NCBI GenBank assembly: GCA_964350605.1
Contig: CAYGKP010000081.1
Span: 1 to 10,038 of the forward strand
Source of the DNA: CAYGKP01 sp964350605
GTDB lineage: Bacteria > Bacteroidota > Bacteroidia > Cytophagales > JAAEPT01
Reading direction: 5' to 3'
Length of the DNA: 10,038 nucleotides
Shown here: one piece after another, positions 1 to 6,618 of the stretch
Layout: each line of letters begins with the position of its first letter
How positions within the stretch are numbered: position 1 is the first letter of the stretch
The notes under the pieces: model-generated
The model's input: only the letters and a program-made list of their open reading frames with translations
Told to the model about the DNA's origin: nothing
Database searches by the model: none
Translations under genes and position numbers: made by a program

Positions 1-1
1 T

Positions 2-529
2 CACGAAACGGAGAACGCCCTCATGCTGCGGGTGGTGAACCGCCGCACCTCGCAACTCATCAACCTGGAGGCAAAAGTCATGTTTACCATGATCGACCCG
101 GATTATACCCGCAAGTACTACCGCCTGGAGTTGGAGCTTTCGACGATCAACATGTTCCCCCTCAGTTGGACAATTGTTCATCCGATCAATAAGGACAGCG
201 TTCTTTCGGACTACACCGCCGAGGAACTGATTGAGCGCGACGCGGAGATCATCATCCAGATGAAAGGCTGGGACGAAACCTTCGCCCAGGAGGTCCACAC
301 GCGGTTTTCTTATCGGTTTGAAGCGGTGATCTGGGGCGCGAAATTCGTGCGCATGTTCATGACCACCGACGAGGGTGACATCGTTCTGGACCGCGAACTG
401 CTCGATGAGTGGGAGCCAGCACCCCTCAATGCGCCGCTGGAAGGGATCATTGCCAGCCAAAAGGGCTCGGCAAAGGCCAAACAGGAGGAAGAAGAAAAAC
501 GCGAGAAGGCACTGGCGGCTCGAAGCTAA
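2..529 (+). CDS. Inward-rectifier K+ channel, KirBac type (C-terminal part)
   Basis: The gene enters from outside the window: codons are open from base 2 and 175 residues are visible to the TAA at 527-529. They match the cytoplasmic domain of prokaryotic Kir channels. Recognisable stretches are LMLRVVNRR near the start, FPLSWTIVHPI, the AEIIIQMKGWDETFAQEVHTR segment, and FSYR...VIWGAKFVRMF. This domain forms the intracellular immunoglobulin-like beta-sandwich that gates the K+ pore in the inner membrane. The two membrane helices and the selectivity filter lie upstream of base 1 and cannot be checked. The C-terminus ends in a charged Lys/Glu/Ala tail of about 20 residues. The gene converges on the Cys-rich minus-strand gene with 20 bases between stops. 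The family call rests on remembered KirBac sequence and is strong; ion selectivity is inferred. Confidence 0.92.
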   Translation, partial: HETENALMLRVVNRRTSQLINLEAKVMFTMIDPDYTRKYYRLELELSTINMFPLSWTIVHPINKDSVLSDYTAEELIERDAEIIIQMKGWDETFAQEVHTRFSYRFEAVIWGAKFVRMFMTTDEGDIVLDRELLDEWEPAPLNAPLEGIIASQKGSAKAKQEEEEKREKALAARS

Positions 530-549
530 GAGAGAAGGGGAACCGAGGC

Positions 550-912
550 TTAGGCTTCGGGTTGGGCGTTTTCACCCAGACCTGCTTGTTCGCAGGGGCC
601 TGATTTCGGGTTGATCTGGCAGTAGCACGCGATCACGTCGGAGAGCGAGATTTCACTCGGTCGCTTGGCGATCTTAATCATTTGCTCGTCGGGCAGGTGA
701 TCGAGAATCGCAATCATCGTATGACAATGGAGAGATCCACCACTGCAATGGCAATTGCAAGCAGACACATACACATCCGATGGATCGGCCGACTTGTTGC
801 GCATCAGGTTCATCACCCAGCGCTTGACGCGGGGCAGCGCTTCGCGGTCCTCGGGCAGGAGGGTTGATAGTTGATCGTCAAGGACTCGCAGATTTTTTGG
901 GGGGCGCATCAT
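550..912 (-). CDS. Small Cys-rich protein of unknown function
   Basis: A 120-residue soluble protein with no signal peptide or membrane segment. It starts at one of two adjacent ATG codons (907-912). I do not recognise the family. Its notable feature is seven cysteines in two clusters: C52-x-C54-x-C56 followed by H62-C63-H64, then C96-x-C98 and C107. The spacing, with His interleaved, suggests a metal site (zinc or an Fe-S cluster), but this is inference. The N-terminal 45 residues are charged and probably helical. The stop lies 20 bases from the converging K+ channel stop. Upstream, on the same strand, is an intrinsic terminator ending 63 bases before the start codon, so the gene has its own promoter or is reached by read-through. 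Coding is supported by the open frame and the ordered Cys pattern; the shadow frames on the other strand look random. Confidence 0.72.
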   Translation of the reverse strand: MMRPPKNLRVLDDQLSTLLPEDREALPRVKRWVMNLMRNKSADPSDVYVSACNCHCSGGSLHCHTMIAILDHLPDEQMIKIAKRPSEISLSDVIACYCQINPKSGPCEQAGLGENAQPEA

Positions 913-974
913 GGCAGCAACTCGTAGCTCGAAGGGATAAGGAAGAGGGCGTGTTGGCTAGCGGGTGGGCAAGT

Positions 975-1008
975 AAAAACCCCTGAGATGAGTGGCATCT
1001 GAGGGGTT
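975..1008 (-). terminator. Rho-independent terminator, minus strand
   Basis: Bases 978-984 pair with 1002-1008 (7 bp, AACCCCT with AGGGGTT). After one G-G mismatch (985/1001), bases 986-990 pair with 996-1000, leaving a five-base loop. Read on the minus strand, the hairpin is followed directly by five T (complement of the A run at 975-979), as an intrinsic terminator requires. On the plus strand it is followed by only two T, so minus-strand use is favoured. It would end transcription from the 1009-1509 region before the Cys-rich gene. Confidence 0.7.
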
Positions 1009-1156
1009 AAAAGGAAGGGGTCGTGTTGTGGACAACCAGACATGTCTTGGGGCAACAAACGGCCGACTTTGGTCCGCGATAGCGGTCCGTGAGGTCATAA
1101 AGGCGGTTTGATGCAAGCATGTTTTTCTTCGTTACTCGGTCGGTTCAAAGGGCAAA
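975..1156 (-). ncRNA. Candidate structured RNA or regulated leader of about 180 nt
   Basis: This gene-free stretch can fold into one long imperfect hairpin, given here in plus coordinates. Bases 1102-1104 pair with 1062-1064, 1106-1110 with 1056-1060, and 1112-1114 with 1052-1054, separated by single symmetrical mismatches. Further out, 1115-1117 pair with 1046-1048 and 1118-1122 with 1040-1044. The tip is a small hairpin at 1071-1088 with a GATA loop. An outer pairing of 1142-1145 with 1034-1037 leaves a large one-sided bubble. A terminator closes the minus-strand end, and a promoter-like pair lies just upstream. A rod with a central bubble and a length near 180 nt recalls 6S RNA, but I see no sequence signature that proves it. 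Alternatives are an attenuating leader of the Cys-rich gene or the 3' end of the 89-residue gene's transcript. The 5' end is an estimate. Confidence 0.42.
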
Positions 1157-1162
1157 CAGGGC

Positions 1163-1195
1163 GCAACGTAGAAAACGTTCCCCATGGTATGCAAA
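1163..1195 (-). promoter_or_regulatory. Possible Bacteroidota-type promoter for the candidate RNA
   Basis: On the minus strand a TTTG (complement of 1192-1195) is followed after 21 bases by TACGTTGC (complement of 1163-1170). The Bacteroidota primary sigma factor is known to use a TTG-like -33 box and a TAnnTTTG -7 box about 20 bases apart. The spacing fits, but the -7 box is imperfect. The same spot contains a 5-bp inverted repeat, AACGT/ACGTT with a five-base loop (1165-1179), which could be an operator or chance. Confidence 0.3.
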
Positions 1196-1239
1196 AGATG
1201 AAGTATTTATAATCAGTCTATGGGAGCGGGTCGCTCGCT

Positions 1240-1509
1240 TCAGGAATCCAAAAATAAATACTCGTTGTAGACCGAGAAGGCCTCTTTGACTGCGTCTTGC
1301 AAGGCGGGTTCCTCATTCGAGTAGAGGTCCACATCGGTCGAAACCGAGTTGAAGAAGGCAATGTACACCCCCAGTTGGAACGGGAAGGGCAGGGCGTCGA
1401 AGCCCGCGGCTTGCGCTGGGTACTGCTCGGTAAGGAACAGGCGGAAGTAGCGCACGGCTTTGGGAAAGGCACTTTCGACCTCGGCGAGAAAGACTACTGA
1501 TTCGCTCAT
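1240..1509 (-). CDS. 89-residue hypothetical protein
   Basis: The frame stays open far upstream of this ATG, but the product reads as a natural protein only from MSESVVFLAEVESAF onward. The upstream part is an antisense shadow of the cotransporter gene. The protein is acidic, rich in aromatic residues (many Phe and Tyr), probably helical, and has no Cys, signal peptide or clear membrane segment. I recognise no family. Its ATG at 1507-1509 is 48 bases from the divergent cotransporter start, so the two genes would share a very short promoter region. No terminator directly follows its stop; the next on this strand is at 975-1008. Plausible residue use favours a real gene, but the small size and overlap with other open frames leave doubt. 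Confidence 0.55.
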   Translation of the reverse strand: MSESVVFLAEVESAFPKAVRYFRLFLTEQYPAQAAGFDALPFPFQLGVYIAFFNSVSTDVDLYSNEEPALQDAVKEAFSVYNEYLFLDS

Positions 1510-1557
1510 GCTTGCAAGCTCGCAAGTGGCGGCGAAAATCCCGACTTTGCAAGCCTC

Positions 1558-3276
1558 GTGGGCTACACCCTTCTCAACGGACTCACCCTGGTCGGCGGCC
1601 TGGGCCTTTTCATCTTCGGCATCAAACTGATGTCCGAAGGCTTGCAAAAGGTGGCTTCCTCGCGCTTTCGCCGCGCCCTCGATGTCATTTCGATGAACCG
1701 CTGGCGGGGCCTGCTTTCGGGCCTCTCGATTACGGCCTTGGTGCAATCCTCCTCGGCCACCACGGTCATGGTCGTCTCGATGGTCAACGCCAAGCTGCTT
1801 CGCTTGCGTCAAGCGGTCGCGATCATCATGGGGGCTAACGTGGGCACAACGGTTACTGGCTGGTTTTTGCTGTTGCCGATGGCAGGCCTGCGCATTCAAA
1901 TCTCGACCGTGGCGTTGCCGATCATCGGGCTGGCGGTGCCGCTGCTCTTCGCAGGTGTGCGTCGTTGGAAGTCGCTCGCCGAGACGTTGATTGGCTTTGG
2001 CCTCCTGTTTCTGGGGCTGGAAACCATGAAGGTGGCGTTCCCCAACTTCATTGATAACCCCACGCCGTTGGCCTTCCTGGATTCGATGACGGGGTTTGGC
2101 TTCGGGTCGGTATTGATTTTTTTGGCCATTGGGGCAGCCATCACCGTGGTGGTGCAGTCCTCGAGTGTAGCGATGAGCTTGACCTTCGTGCTGGTCAGTG
2201 CCGGTTGGCTCGAATTCGAACATGCCGCCGCCATGATTCTGGGCGAAAACGTGGGAACGACCATAACGGCCTATTTGGCCTCGCTGGTCGGCAACGCGAA
2301 CGCAAGGCGGGCGGCCTTTGCGCACTTCTTTTTTAATGTCATGGGTCTGATCTGGGTGTTGGCCCTGTACTTCCCGATTCTGCGCTTGATTGACTGGATG
2401 ACCACCTGGATGCTCAATACTTCCGTGTCGTTGTTTGATGACGATACCCAGGTGCGTGGCGAGTTGATTCCATTTGGATTGGCCATGTTCCACACCCTGT
2501 TCAACGTTTCGAATGCCTTGCTTCAAATTGGCTTTGTGCCGCAGATCACCCAGCTTTCCGCCAGCATCATCAGCGGCAAGGGGAAGCGTTCGCGCTCGGA
2601 CATCTACATGATCGGTCGCAACCTGATCGACACCCCGGAACTGGCCATTGTTGAGGCACAAGGTCAGCTTGCACGCCTAGGTCTTCGGGTCGAGAAAATG
2701 TATTCGCAGTCCACGGGTCTATTCGGCGAGCTGGAGCCTGAACACCGCACCAAACTGAGCCAAAAGGTTGACAAAGGGGAGGAGAAGGTCGATTTGATGG
2801 AGCACCGCATCTCCTCGTTCCTGGTCGACATTTCGCAATCAAACCTCTCGGATCGGTCGGGTTCGCACATCATTCACCTGCTCGAAGTTGTTAAGGAACT
2901 AGAGCGTGTGGGCGATTTGAGCCACAAACTGGCCCGCCTGGCCCGGCGAAAAGACATTCATGGGGTGACGTTCGAGGACATTCGGGCACGTAACCTCAGA
3001 CGAATGATGATTTTGGTCGGAGAAGTGCTCCATTGGATGAACGATCACCTGAAAGCCGGGCAGTCGGCCTTGGCCCTCACCGAGGTGCGGGAATTGGAGT
3101 TCGAGGTCAACAACCTGCGCGACGAAATGGCGCGCGAGAAACACCGTTACCCCGACCCCGAAACCTGGGAGTTGACTTTGGAAGCCAGTCTTTTGTATCG
3201 TGAAATCGCTGATGTACTTGAATCGATTTCCGACCATGCCTACCGTGTCCATGAACTTATCAATGAAACGCGTTAA
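1558..3276 (+). CDS. Na+/phosphate cotransporter family protein with C-terminal PhoU domain
   Basis: A 572-residue inner-membrane protein. Two inverted Na/Pi-cotransporter repeats carry the family hallmarks. The first has QSSSA at residues 63-67 and GANVGTT at 92-98; the second has QSSS at 200-203 and GENVGTT at 229-235. Hydrophobic helices fill residues 5-335. A PhoU-like helical domain follows (about 360-565), with HLLEVVKELERVGDLSHKLA and a second bundle ending ESISDHAYRVHEL. The family takes up or exports inorganic phosphate using Na+; the PhoU part probably senses phosphate status or tunes transport, which is inference. The start is GTG at 1558. The frame is open only to 1501 and no ATG, GTG or TTG occurs in frame between, so GTG is the best choice; it places the first helix properly. 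The stop overlaps the next gene by 14 bases, implying co-transcription and perhaps translational coupling. Confidence 0.93.
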   Translation: MGYTLLNGLTLVGGLGLFIFGIKLMSEGLQKVASSRFRRALDVISMNRWRGLLSGLSITALVQSSSATTVMVVSMVNAKLLRLRQAVAIIMGANVGTTVTGWFLLLPMAGLRIQISTVALPIIGLAVPLLFAGVRRWKSLAETLIGFGLLFLGLETMKVAFPNFIDNPTPLAFLDSMTGFGFGSVLIFLAIGAAITVVVQSSSVAMSLTFVLVSAGWLEFEHAAAMILGENVGTTITAYLASLVGNANARRAAFAHFFFNVMGLIWVLALYFPILRLIDWMTTWMLNTSVSLFDDDTQVRGELIPFGLAMFHTLFNVSNALLQIGFVPQITQLSASIISGKGKRSRSDIYMIGRNLIDTPELAIVEAQGQLARLGLRVEKMYSQSTGLFGELEPEHRTKLSQKVDKGEEKVDLMEHRISSFLVDISQSNLSDRSGSHIIHLLEVVKELERVGDLSHKLARLARRKDIHGVTFEDIRARNLRRMMILVGEVLHWMNDHLKAGQSALALTEVRELEFEVNNLRDEMAREKHRYPDPETWELTLEASLLYREIADVLESISDHAYRVHELINETR

Positions 3277-5341
3277 CCCACTTCTGCTTTTTCTGTTGCT
3301 TTTGCCAACGAGCGCCCTGTGGGCCCAAGGCTTCCAATGCCCCGAGGAACTTTGGCCCGCCAAAAAGCCCCAGGGCAATTTGTGGGGCTACGTCAATTTC
3401 TCCGAAGAATGGGTGATCGAGCCGTACTTCGAGCGGGCCGAACCGTTCAGTGGCCAGCTTGCAATTGTCTACAAGCAAGGCGGCTGGGGCGTGATCGATT
3501 GCGGAGGAAATGTAAAAGTGTCTTACAAGTACGACGAGATTCAGTCGTTTGCGGGCGGGGCAGCCTGGGCCCGGAAAGGCGCGAAATGGGGCCTGATTGG
3601 TGGAAAAGGCAACGAGTTGCTGCCACCCGAGTACGACGAGGTCGAGGCCGTGGGACCTTATTCGCCCGCCACCTGGGTGCGCAAAGGCGAAGTCTGGGGG
3701 CTGTTCCACAAACAGACCGGGAAGTGGCTCTTGACCATGGGTTACACAACGAAGAAGGTCCTGGGGCCGGCCACATCCATCGCGGGGAAGGATGGCTTGT
3801 TTGGCCTGGTTGAGAACGAAACGGGTGCCTTCCTGCTGCCGATGACGATGGTTTCGGTCGCCAAGCCGGCGCCGAAAGTCATCAGCTTTCAAGTGAAAGA
3901 AGGCGGTCCGTTTGGACTGGCCAGCGACGGGGGCAAATTGATCTCCGCGCCTCAGTTTGAGGAAGTATCGTTTCTGGGTGGCCGCGTTCTGCGGGTGAAG
4001 AAGGCCGGAAAGTACGGCCTCCTGACCTTGGACGGGACCGAACTGGTGCCCGCGAAGTACGGCTTGCTGGAACCTGACGCGGGCTTCCTGCGCGCGGAGC
4101 TGGAGGGAAAGATGGGCTTCATCAACCCGAACGGCGAGCCCTATGTGCCGTTCCGCTATGACACGCTTTATCCCTCCGCCTTTGGCCGCTCGGTGGCTCG
4201 TGTCGAGGATAATTCGTGGTGTTTGGTTCAGCTTTCCTCGGGCCTGTGCCTGGGCGAGAAGTATTCGGACATGTTCTACGCGGAAGGCGCACCCTACTTT
4301 GTGGCGGGCGGCTATAACGATCGCAACCTGCTCAACGTCGACGGCGACGAGGTGCTGAGTGGCCAGCATGCCATCGAGATCGGCGATCCCTACACGCACA
4401 TCCGTGTGATGGACCTCAAGCAGGGCTGGGGCTATTTCAATGTGAAGACGGGTAAGTTTGCTTTCGAGAAACGCTTCCTGGAAGCTGGTGGCTTTGCCCA
4501 GAGTGGCTACGCAGTTGTTGAGCCTCTGGAAGGTGGTGGCTACGGCGTGATCGACAAAGGCGGGAACACCGTGGTACCCTTCCGCTTCGATTCCGTGCGG
4601 GCGTTTTCGTTTCAGGACAAACCGTACTTCGAGACCTGGAAAGCGGGCCGCAGCGGCATGTACGACGCGGGTGGGAAGGAAGTCCTTCCTGCCGCCCACG
4701 TCTGGATTGCGCCGGATGGCGATCATTTCCTATTTAAGCGAGAGAGCAACGAGCACGGCTTCACTCAATACGGCTTTACAACGCCAACGGGGGCTCAGGT
4801 TGGGGGACTTTACACCTTTCTCGCCAACCCTCTCGAAACGGATCATGCCGATCATGGCTGGCCACGTGTCAGCTACAATGGTAAAATGTGGGGCGTGATC
4901 GACGCGAAAGGTCGAGAGGTTGTGCCCTTCAAGTACCAGGCTGCAAAGAGCCTGGGGGGCGGCTATTACGCTGTGAAGAAGGGGAAATCCTGGGTGTTGA
5001 TGAATGGAAAGGGTAGCGACCTGGGCTTGAAAAGTGATGATTTTGGCGGTGTTGGCGAGGGGTTCATTGTTTTCCAGGACGACGGAAAATGGGGCTTTAT
5101 GAACACCAAAGGCGAAGTGAAATTCAAGCCAGAGTATGACTTCGCACATCCGTTCGAGGACTACATGGCGCCCGTCAAGAAAGGCGACAAATGGGGCGTT
5201 CTCGACCGTTCGGGGAAGATCGTGGTGCCGTTTGGCTATAGCGACTACCGCCAAGTGGGCGAAGCGCGACTGCTCCTGAAAGACGGCAACTGGTATCAGC
5301 TCCAGCGCGACGGGGTGACGGCCGTGGTAGTGCCTTTCTAG
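3263..5341 (+). CDS. Exported WG-repeat protein
   Basis: From the ATG at 3263 the product has 692 residues. It opens with a classical signal peptide: MKR, a Leu-rich core, then ALWAQ with probable cleavage near residue 22. Longer forms from ATGs at 3200 or 3251 would bury the signal, so 3263 is preferred. The rest is a chain of WG repeats, each a short strand pair such as GGWGVID, AKWGLIG, KMWGVID, GKWGFMN and DKWGVLD. These are followed by a Gly-Lys turn and a P-x-(K/E)-Y-D-like segment. I count about 18 units, several degenerate with W replaced by F, Y or M. WG-repeat proteins (PF14903) are common in Bacteroidota; they probably form an extended or closed beta structure for binding, but their ligands are largely unknown. 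No enzyme domain or outer-membrane sorting tail is visible. The 14-base overlap with the phosphate cotransporter gene suggests a shared transcript. Confidence 0.88.
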   Translation: MKRVNPLLLFLLLLPTSALWAQGFQCPEELWPAKKPQGNLWGYVNFSEEWVIEPYFERAEPFSGQLAIVYKQGGWGVIDCGGNVKVSYKYDEIQSFAGGAAWARKGAKWGLIGGKGNELLPPEYDEVEAVGPYSPATWVRKGEVWGLFHKQTGKWLLTMGYTTKKVLGPATSIAGKDGLFGLVENETGAFLLPMTMVSVAKPAPKVISFQVKEGGPFGLASDGGKLISAPQFEEVSFLGGRVLRVKKAGKYGLLTLDGTELVPAKYGLLEPDAGFLRAELEGKMGFINPNGEPYVPFRYDTLYPSAFGRSVARVEDNSWCLVQLSSGLCLGEKYSDMFYAEGAPYFVAGGYNDRNLLNVDGDEVLSGQHAIEIGDPYTHIRVMDLKQGWGYFNVKTGKFAFEKRFLEAGGFAQSGYAVVEPLEGGGYGVIDKGGNTVVPFRFDSVRAFSFQDKPYFETWKAGRSGMYDAGGKEVLPAAHVWIAPDGDHFLFKRESNEHGFTQYGFTTPTGAQVGGLYTFLANPLETDHADHGWPRVSYNGKMWGVIDAKGREVVPFKYQAAKSLGGGYYAVKKGKSWVLMNGKGSDLGLKSDDFGGVGEGFIVFQDDGKWGFMNTKGEVKFKPEYDFAHPFEDYMAPVKKGDKWGVLDRSGKIVVPFGYSDYRQVGEARLLLKDGNWYQLQRDGVTAVVVPF

Positions 5342-5350
5342 TAAACTGCG

Positions 5351-5983
5351 TTAGTCGAGCGTCGAGGCGGGGCTGCCCAGCAAGGGGAGGGCCGCTACCA
5401 ACTGTCCGATGACCCAGGTGGGAAGCTGCTCGGTCCGCTCCATCGGCAGGCGGGTGGCTACTTTCAGGAAATCGTTGTCGACCGCTTCGCGCCACCACGA
5501 CCAGGGGTTGTTCGCGCTGAGTGGCTGAAAAGTCGTCGGGCTGAAGTGGTGGCTCCACGGGTCGCTGGTCACAGAAATCAGCCAGTCTTGACTTTCGGGC
5601 CCTTGTGCCCACTCGCCCCACACTTCTTGATCCAAGGTTTCCAGGAACACGCCACTACGTAGCACCTGAAGGCTCCAACCTTCGCCCCAGCGCCAGATCA
5701 AGCGTGCGGCCAAATGACCTTCCGTGCTGAAATGGGCCGGAAAATCGAGTAACGCGAAGGGCATGCCCTGGTCATTCTCGCCCCGGCTAATCTTTCCATT
5801 TCGCGTGGAAAGCGTCAGGTGAAAAGGTACCTGTTCTGCCTCAATCCACTGCGCAATCGCTAGTTCCGATGCACCTAGCCAGGCGATCACTTTCTCCTGC
5901 GCAGCGCGCTTTTCCAGCGGCCAGGCGGAGTTGCCCAGTAGTGACAACTCCGCCTCGCTAAAGCCCGGAGGACTACTTGTCAT
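5351..5983 (-). CDS. Trp-rich hypothetical protein, downstream of msrB
   Basis: A 210-residue protein with no signal peptide, no membrane helix and no cysteine; I recognise no family. It contains 14 tryptophans, far above the usual share, including RLIWRWGEGW and NPWSWWREA. Hydrophobic strands alternate with polar turns, which suggests a beta-rich fold in the middle, flanked by helical ends. Its ATG (5981-5983) lies inside the end of msrB with an 11-base overlap, so the two are almost certainly co-transcribed. The stop is 9 bases from the converging WG-repeat gene. A role connected with protein repair is only guilt by association. Confidence 0.8.
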   Translation of the reverse strand: MTSSPPGFSEAELSLLGNSAWPLEKRAAQEKVIAWLGASELAIAQWIEAEQVPFHLTLSTRNGKISRGENDQGMPFALLDFPAHFSTEGHLAARLIWRWGEGWSLQVLRSGVFLETLDQEVWGEWAQGPESQDWLISVTSDPWSHHFSPTTFQPLSANNPWSWWREAVDNDFLKVATRLPMERTEQLPTWVIGQLVAALPLLGSPASTLD

Positions 5984-6503
5984 CCGGCTTTTTCTCGAAA
6001 TCGAGCGAGACCGAGTTCATGCAATAGCGCAAGCCCGTGGGGCTCGGCCCATCGTTGAACACGTGCCCCAGGTGGGCGTGACACACCGCGCAAAGCACCT
6101 CGGTCCGCGACATGCCGTAGGCGTCGTCGACCCGTTCGATGACGTTCGACTTGTCGACCACATCATAGAACGAAGGCCAGCCCGTACCGGATTCGAACTT
6201 CGTTTTTGACTCGAAGAGGGGCGTGTCGCAGCACTTGCACTTGTAGACCCCGTGCTCATGGTTATCCCAATACACGCCCGTGAAGGCGCGTTCGGTGCCC
6301 GCCTCGCGGGTGACGTTGTATTCTTGTGCCGACAGTTCGTTTCGCCATTCGGCTTCGGACTTCTGGACTTTGGGATCTGGTAGTTTTTCGTTCACGTTGT
6401 AGACTTTGATGCCGTTGTTGCNNNNNNNNNNTTGCGACTCGGACTTCTGGGCACAGGCCGACAGGGCCGAGGCAGCGCAGAGGAAAAAGAGTAGTTGTTT
6501 CAT
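5973..6503 (-). CDS. msrB: Peptide-methionine (R)-S-oxide reductase MsrB, lipoprotein form
   Basis: Reduces methionine-R-sulfoxide in proteins back to methionine. The N-terminus is a lipoprotein signal with the lipobox LSAC (Cys17), which places the enzyme on the periplasmic side of a membrane. The catalytic domain spans about residues 48-171. Zinc cysteines are C89/C92 (in CKCC) and C138/C141 (CAVC). The substrate region includes SGTGWPSF and HLGHVFNDGP, and the catalytic cysteine is C161 in RYCMNS. The usual resolving-Cys position in the SGxGWPSF motif is Thr107, so recycling must use another thiol, possibly C91, or an external reductant. A 10-base N run interrupts the linker after the signal (residues 25-28 unknown); the frame on both sides agrees if exactly ten bases are missing. 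The gene overlaps the Trp-rich gene by 11 bases and is divergent from the DUF445 gene. Confidence 0.95.
   Translation of the reverse strand: MKQLLFFLCAASALSACAQKSESQXXXXNNGIKVYNVNEKLPDPKVQKSEAEWRNELSAQEYNVTREAGTERAFTGVYWDNHEHGVYKCKCCDTPLFESKTKFESGTGWPSFYDVVDKSNVIERVDDAYGMSRTEVLCAVCHAHLGHVFNDGPSPTGLRYCMNSVSLDFEKKPDDK
6422..6431. other. Assembly gap of ten N inside msrB
   Basis: Ten undetermined bases lie in the linker between the lipoprotein signal and the MsrB domain. The flanks on the minus strand are CAA before and GCAACAAC after the gap, which hints at a short CAA-type low-complexity tract that may have broken the assembly. Ten N is often a placeholder, so the true length is uncertain. 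Confidence 0.95.
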
Positions 6504-6618
6504 GTGCTCAAGATGGGACTTGCCCCGTTACCCGCTGGTCGCCGGGCCGACGCTTTCCTGCAATTCCCAGCCTCATTAACCACTGGGATTGGGGGGAAGT
6601 TCGCTAGTTTGCGGCCCT

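Noticed and set aside
682..867. Plus-strand frame inside the Cys-rich gene
   Set aside because: Complement of the ordered Cys pattern; no feature of its own.
1071..1088. tRNA-like arm in the intergenic region
   Set aside because: The hairpin has a mismatch and lacks T-loop and acceptor-stem features; no tRNA can be folded around it.
1510..2661. Long minus-strand open frame antisense to the phosphate cotransporter
   Set aside because: It reads as His/Gln/Arg-rich low-quality sequence and mirrors the strongly supported cotransporter; only its last 89 codons (1240-1509) look like protein.
3260..4726. 488-codon minus-strand open frame antisense to the WG-repeat gene
   Set aside because: Shadow of a GC-rich coding frame; residue use is unnatural and the plus strand has a clear signal peptide and repeat pattern.
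3300..5330. Tandem DNA repeats in the WG-repeat gene
   Set aside because: The repetition is at protein level and strongly diverged; no DNA-level tandem array is visible.
5175..5621. Minus-strand open frame overlapping the ends of two genes
   Set aside because: Arg/Pro/Ser-rich shadow that crosses two well-supported genes.
6583..6612. Promoter for the DUF445 gene (TTG plus TAGTTTGC)
   Set aside because: The -7-like box is one base short of consensus and the TTG is only about 13 bases upstream, too close for a Bacteroidota promoter.
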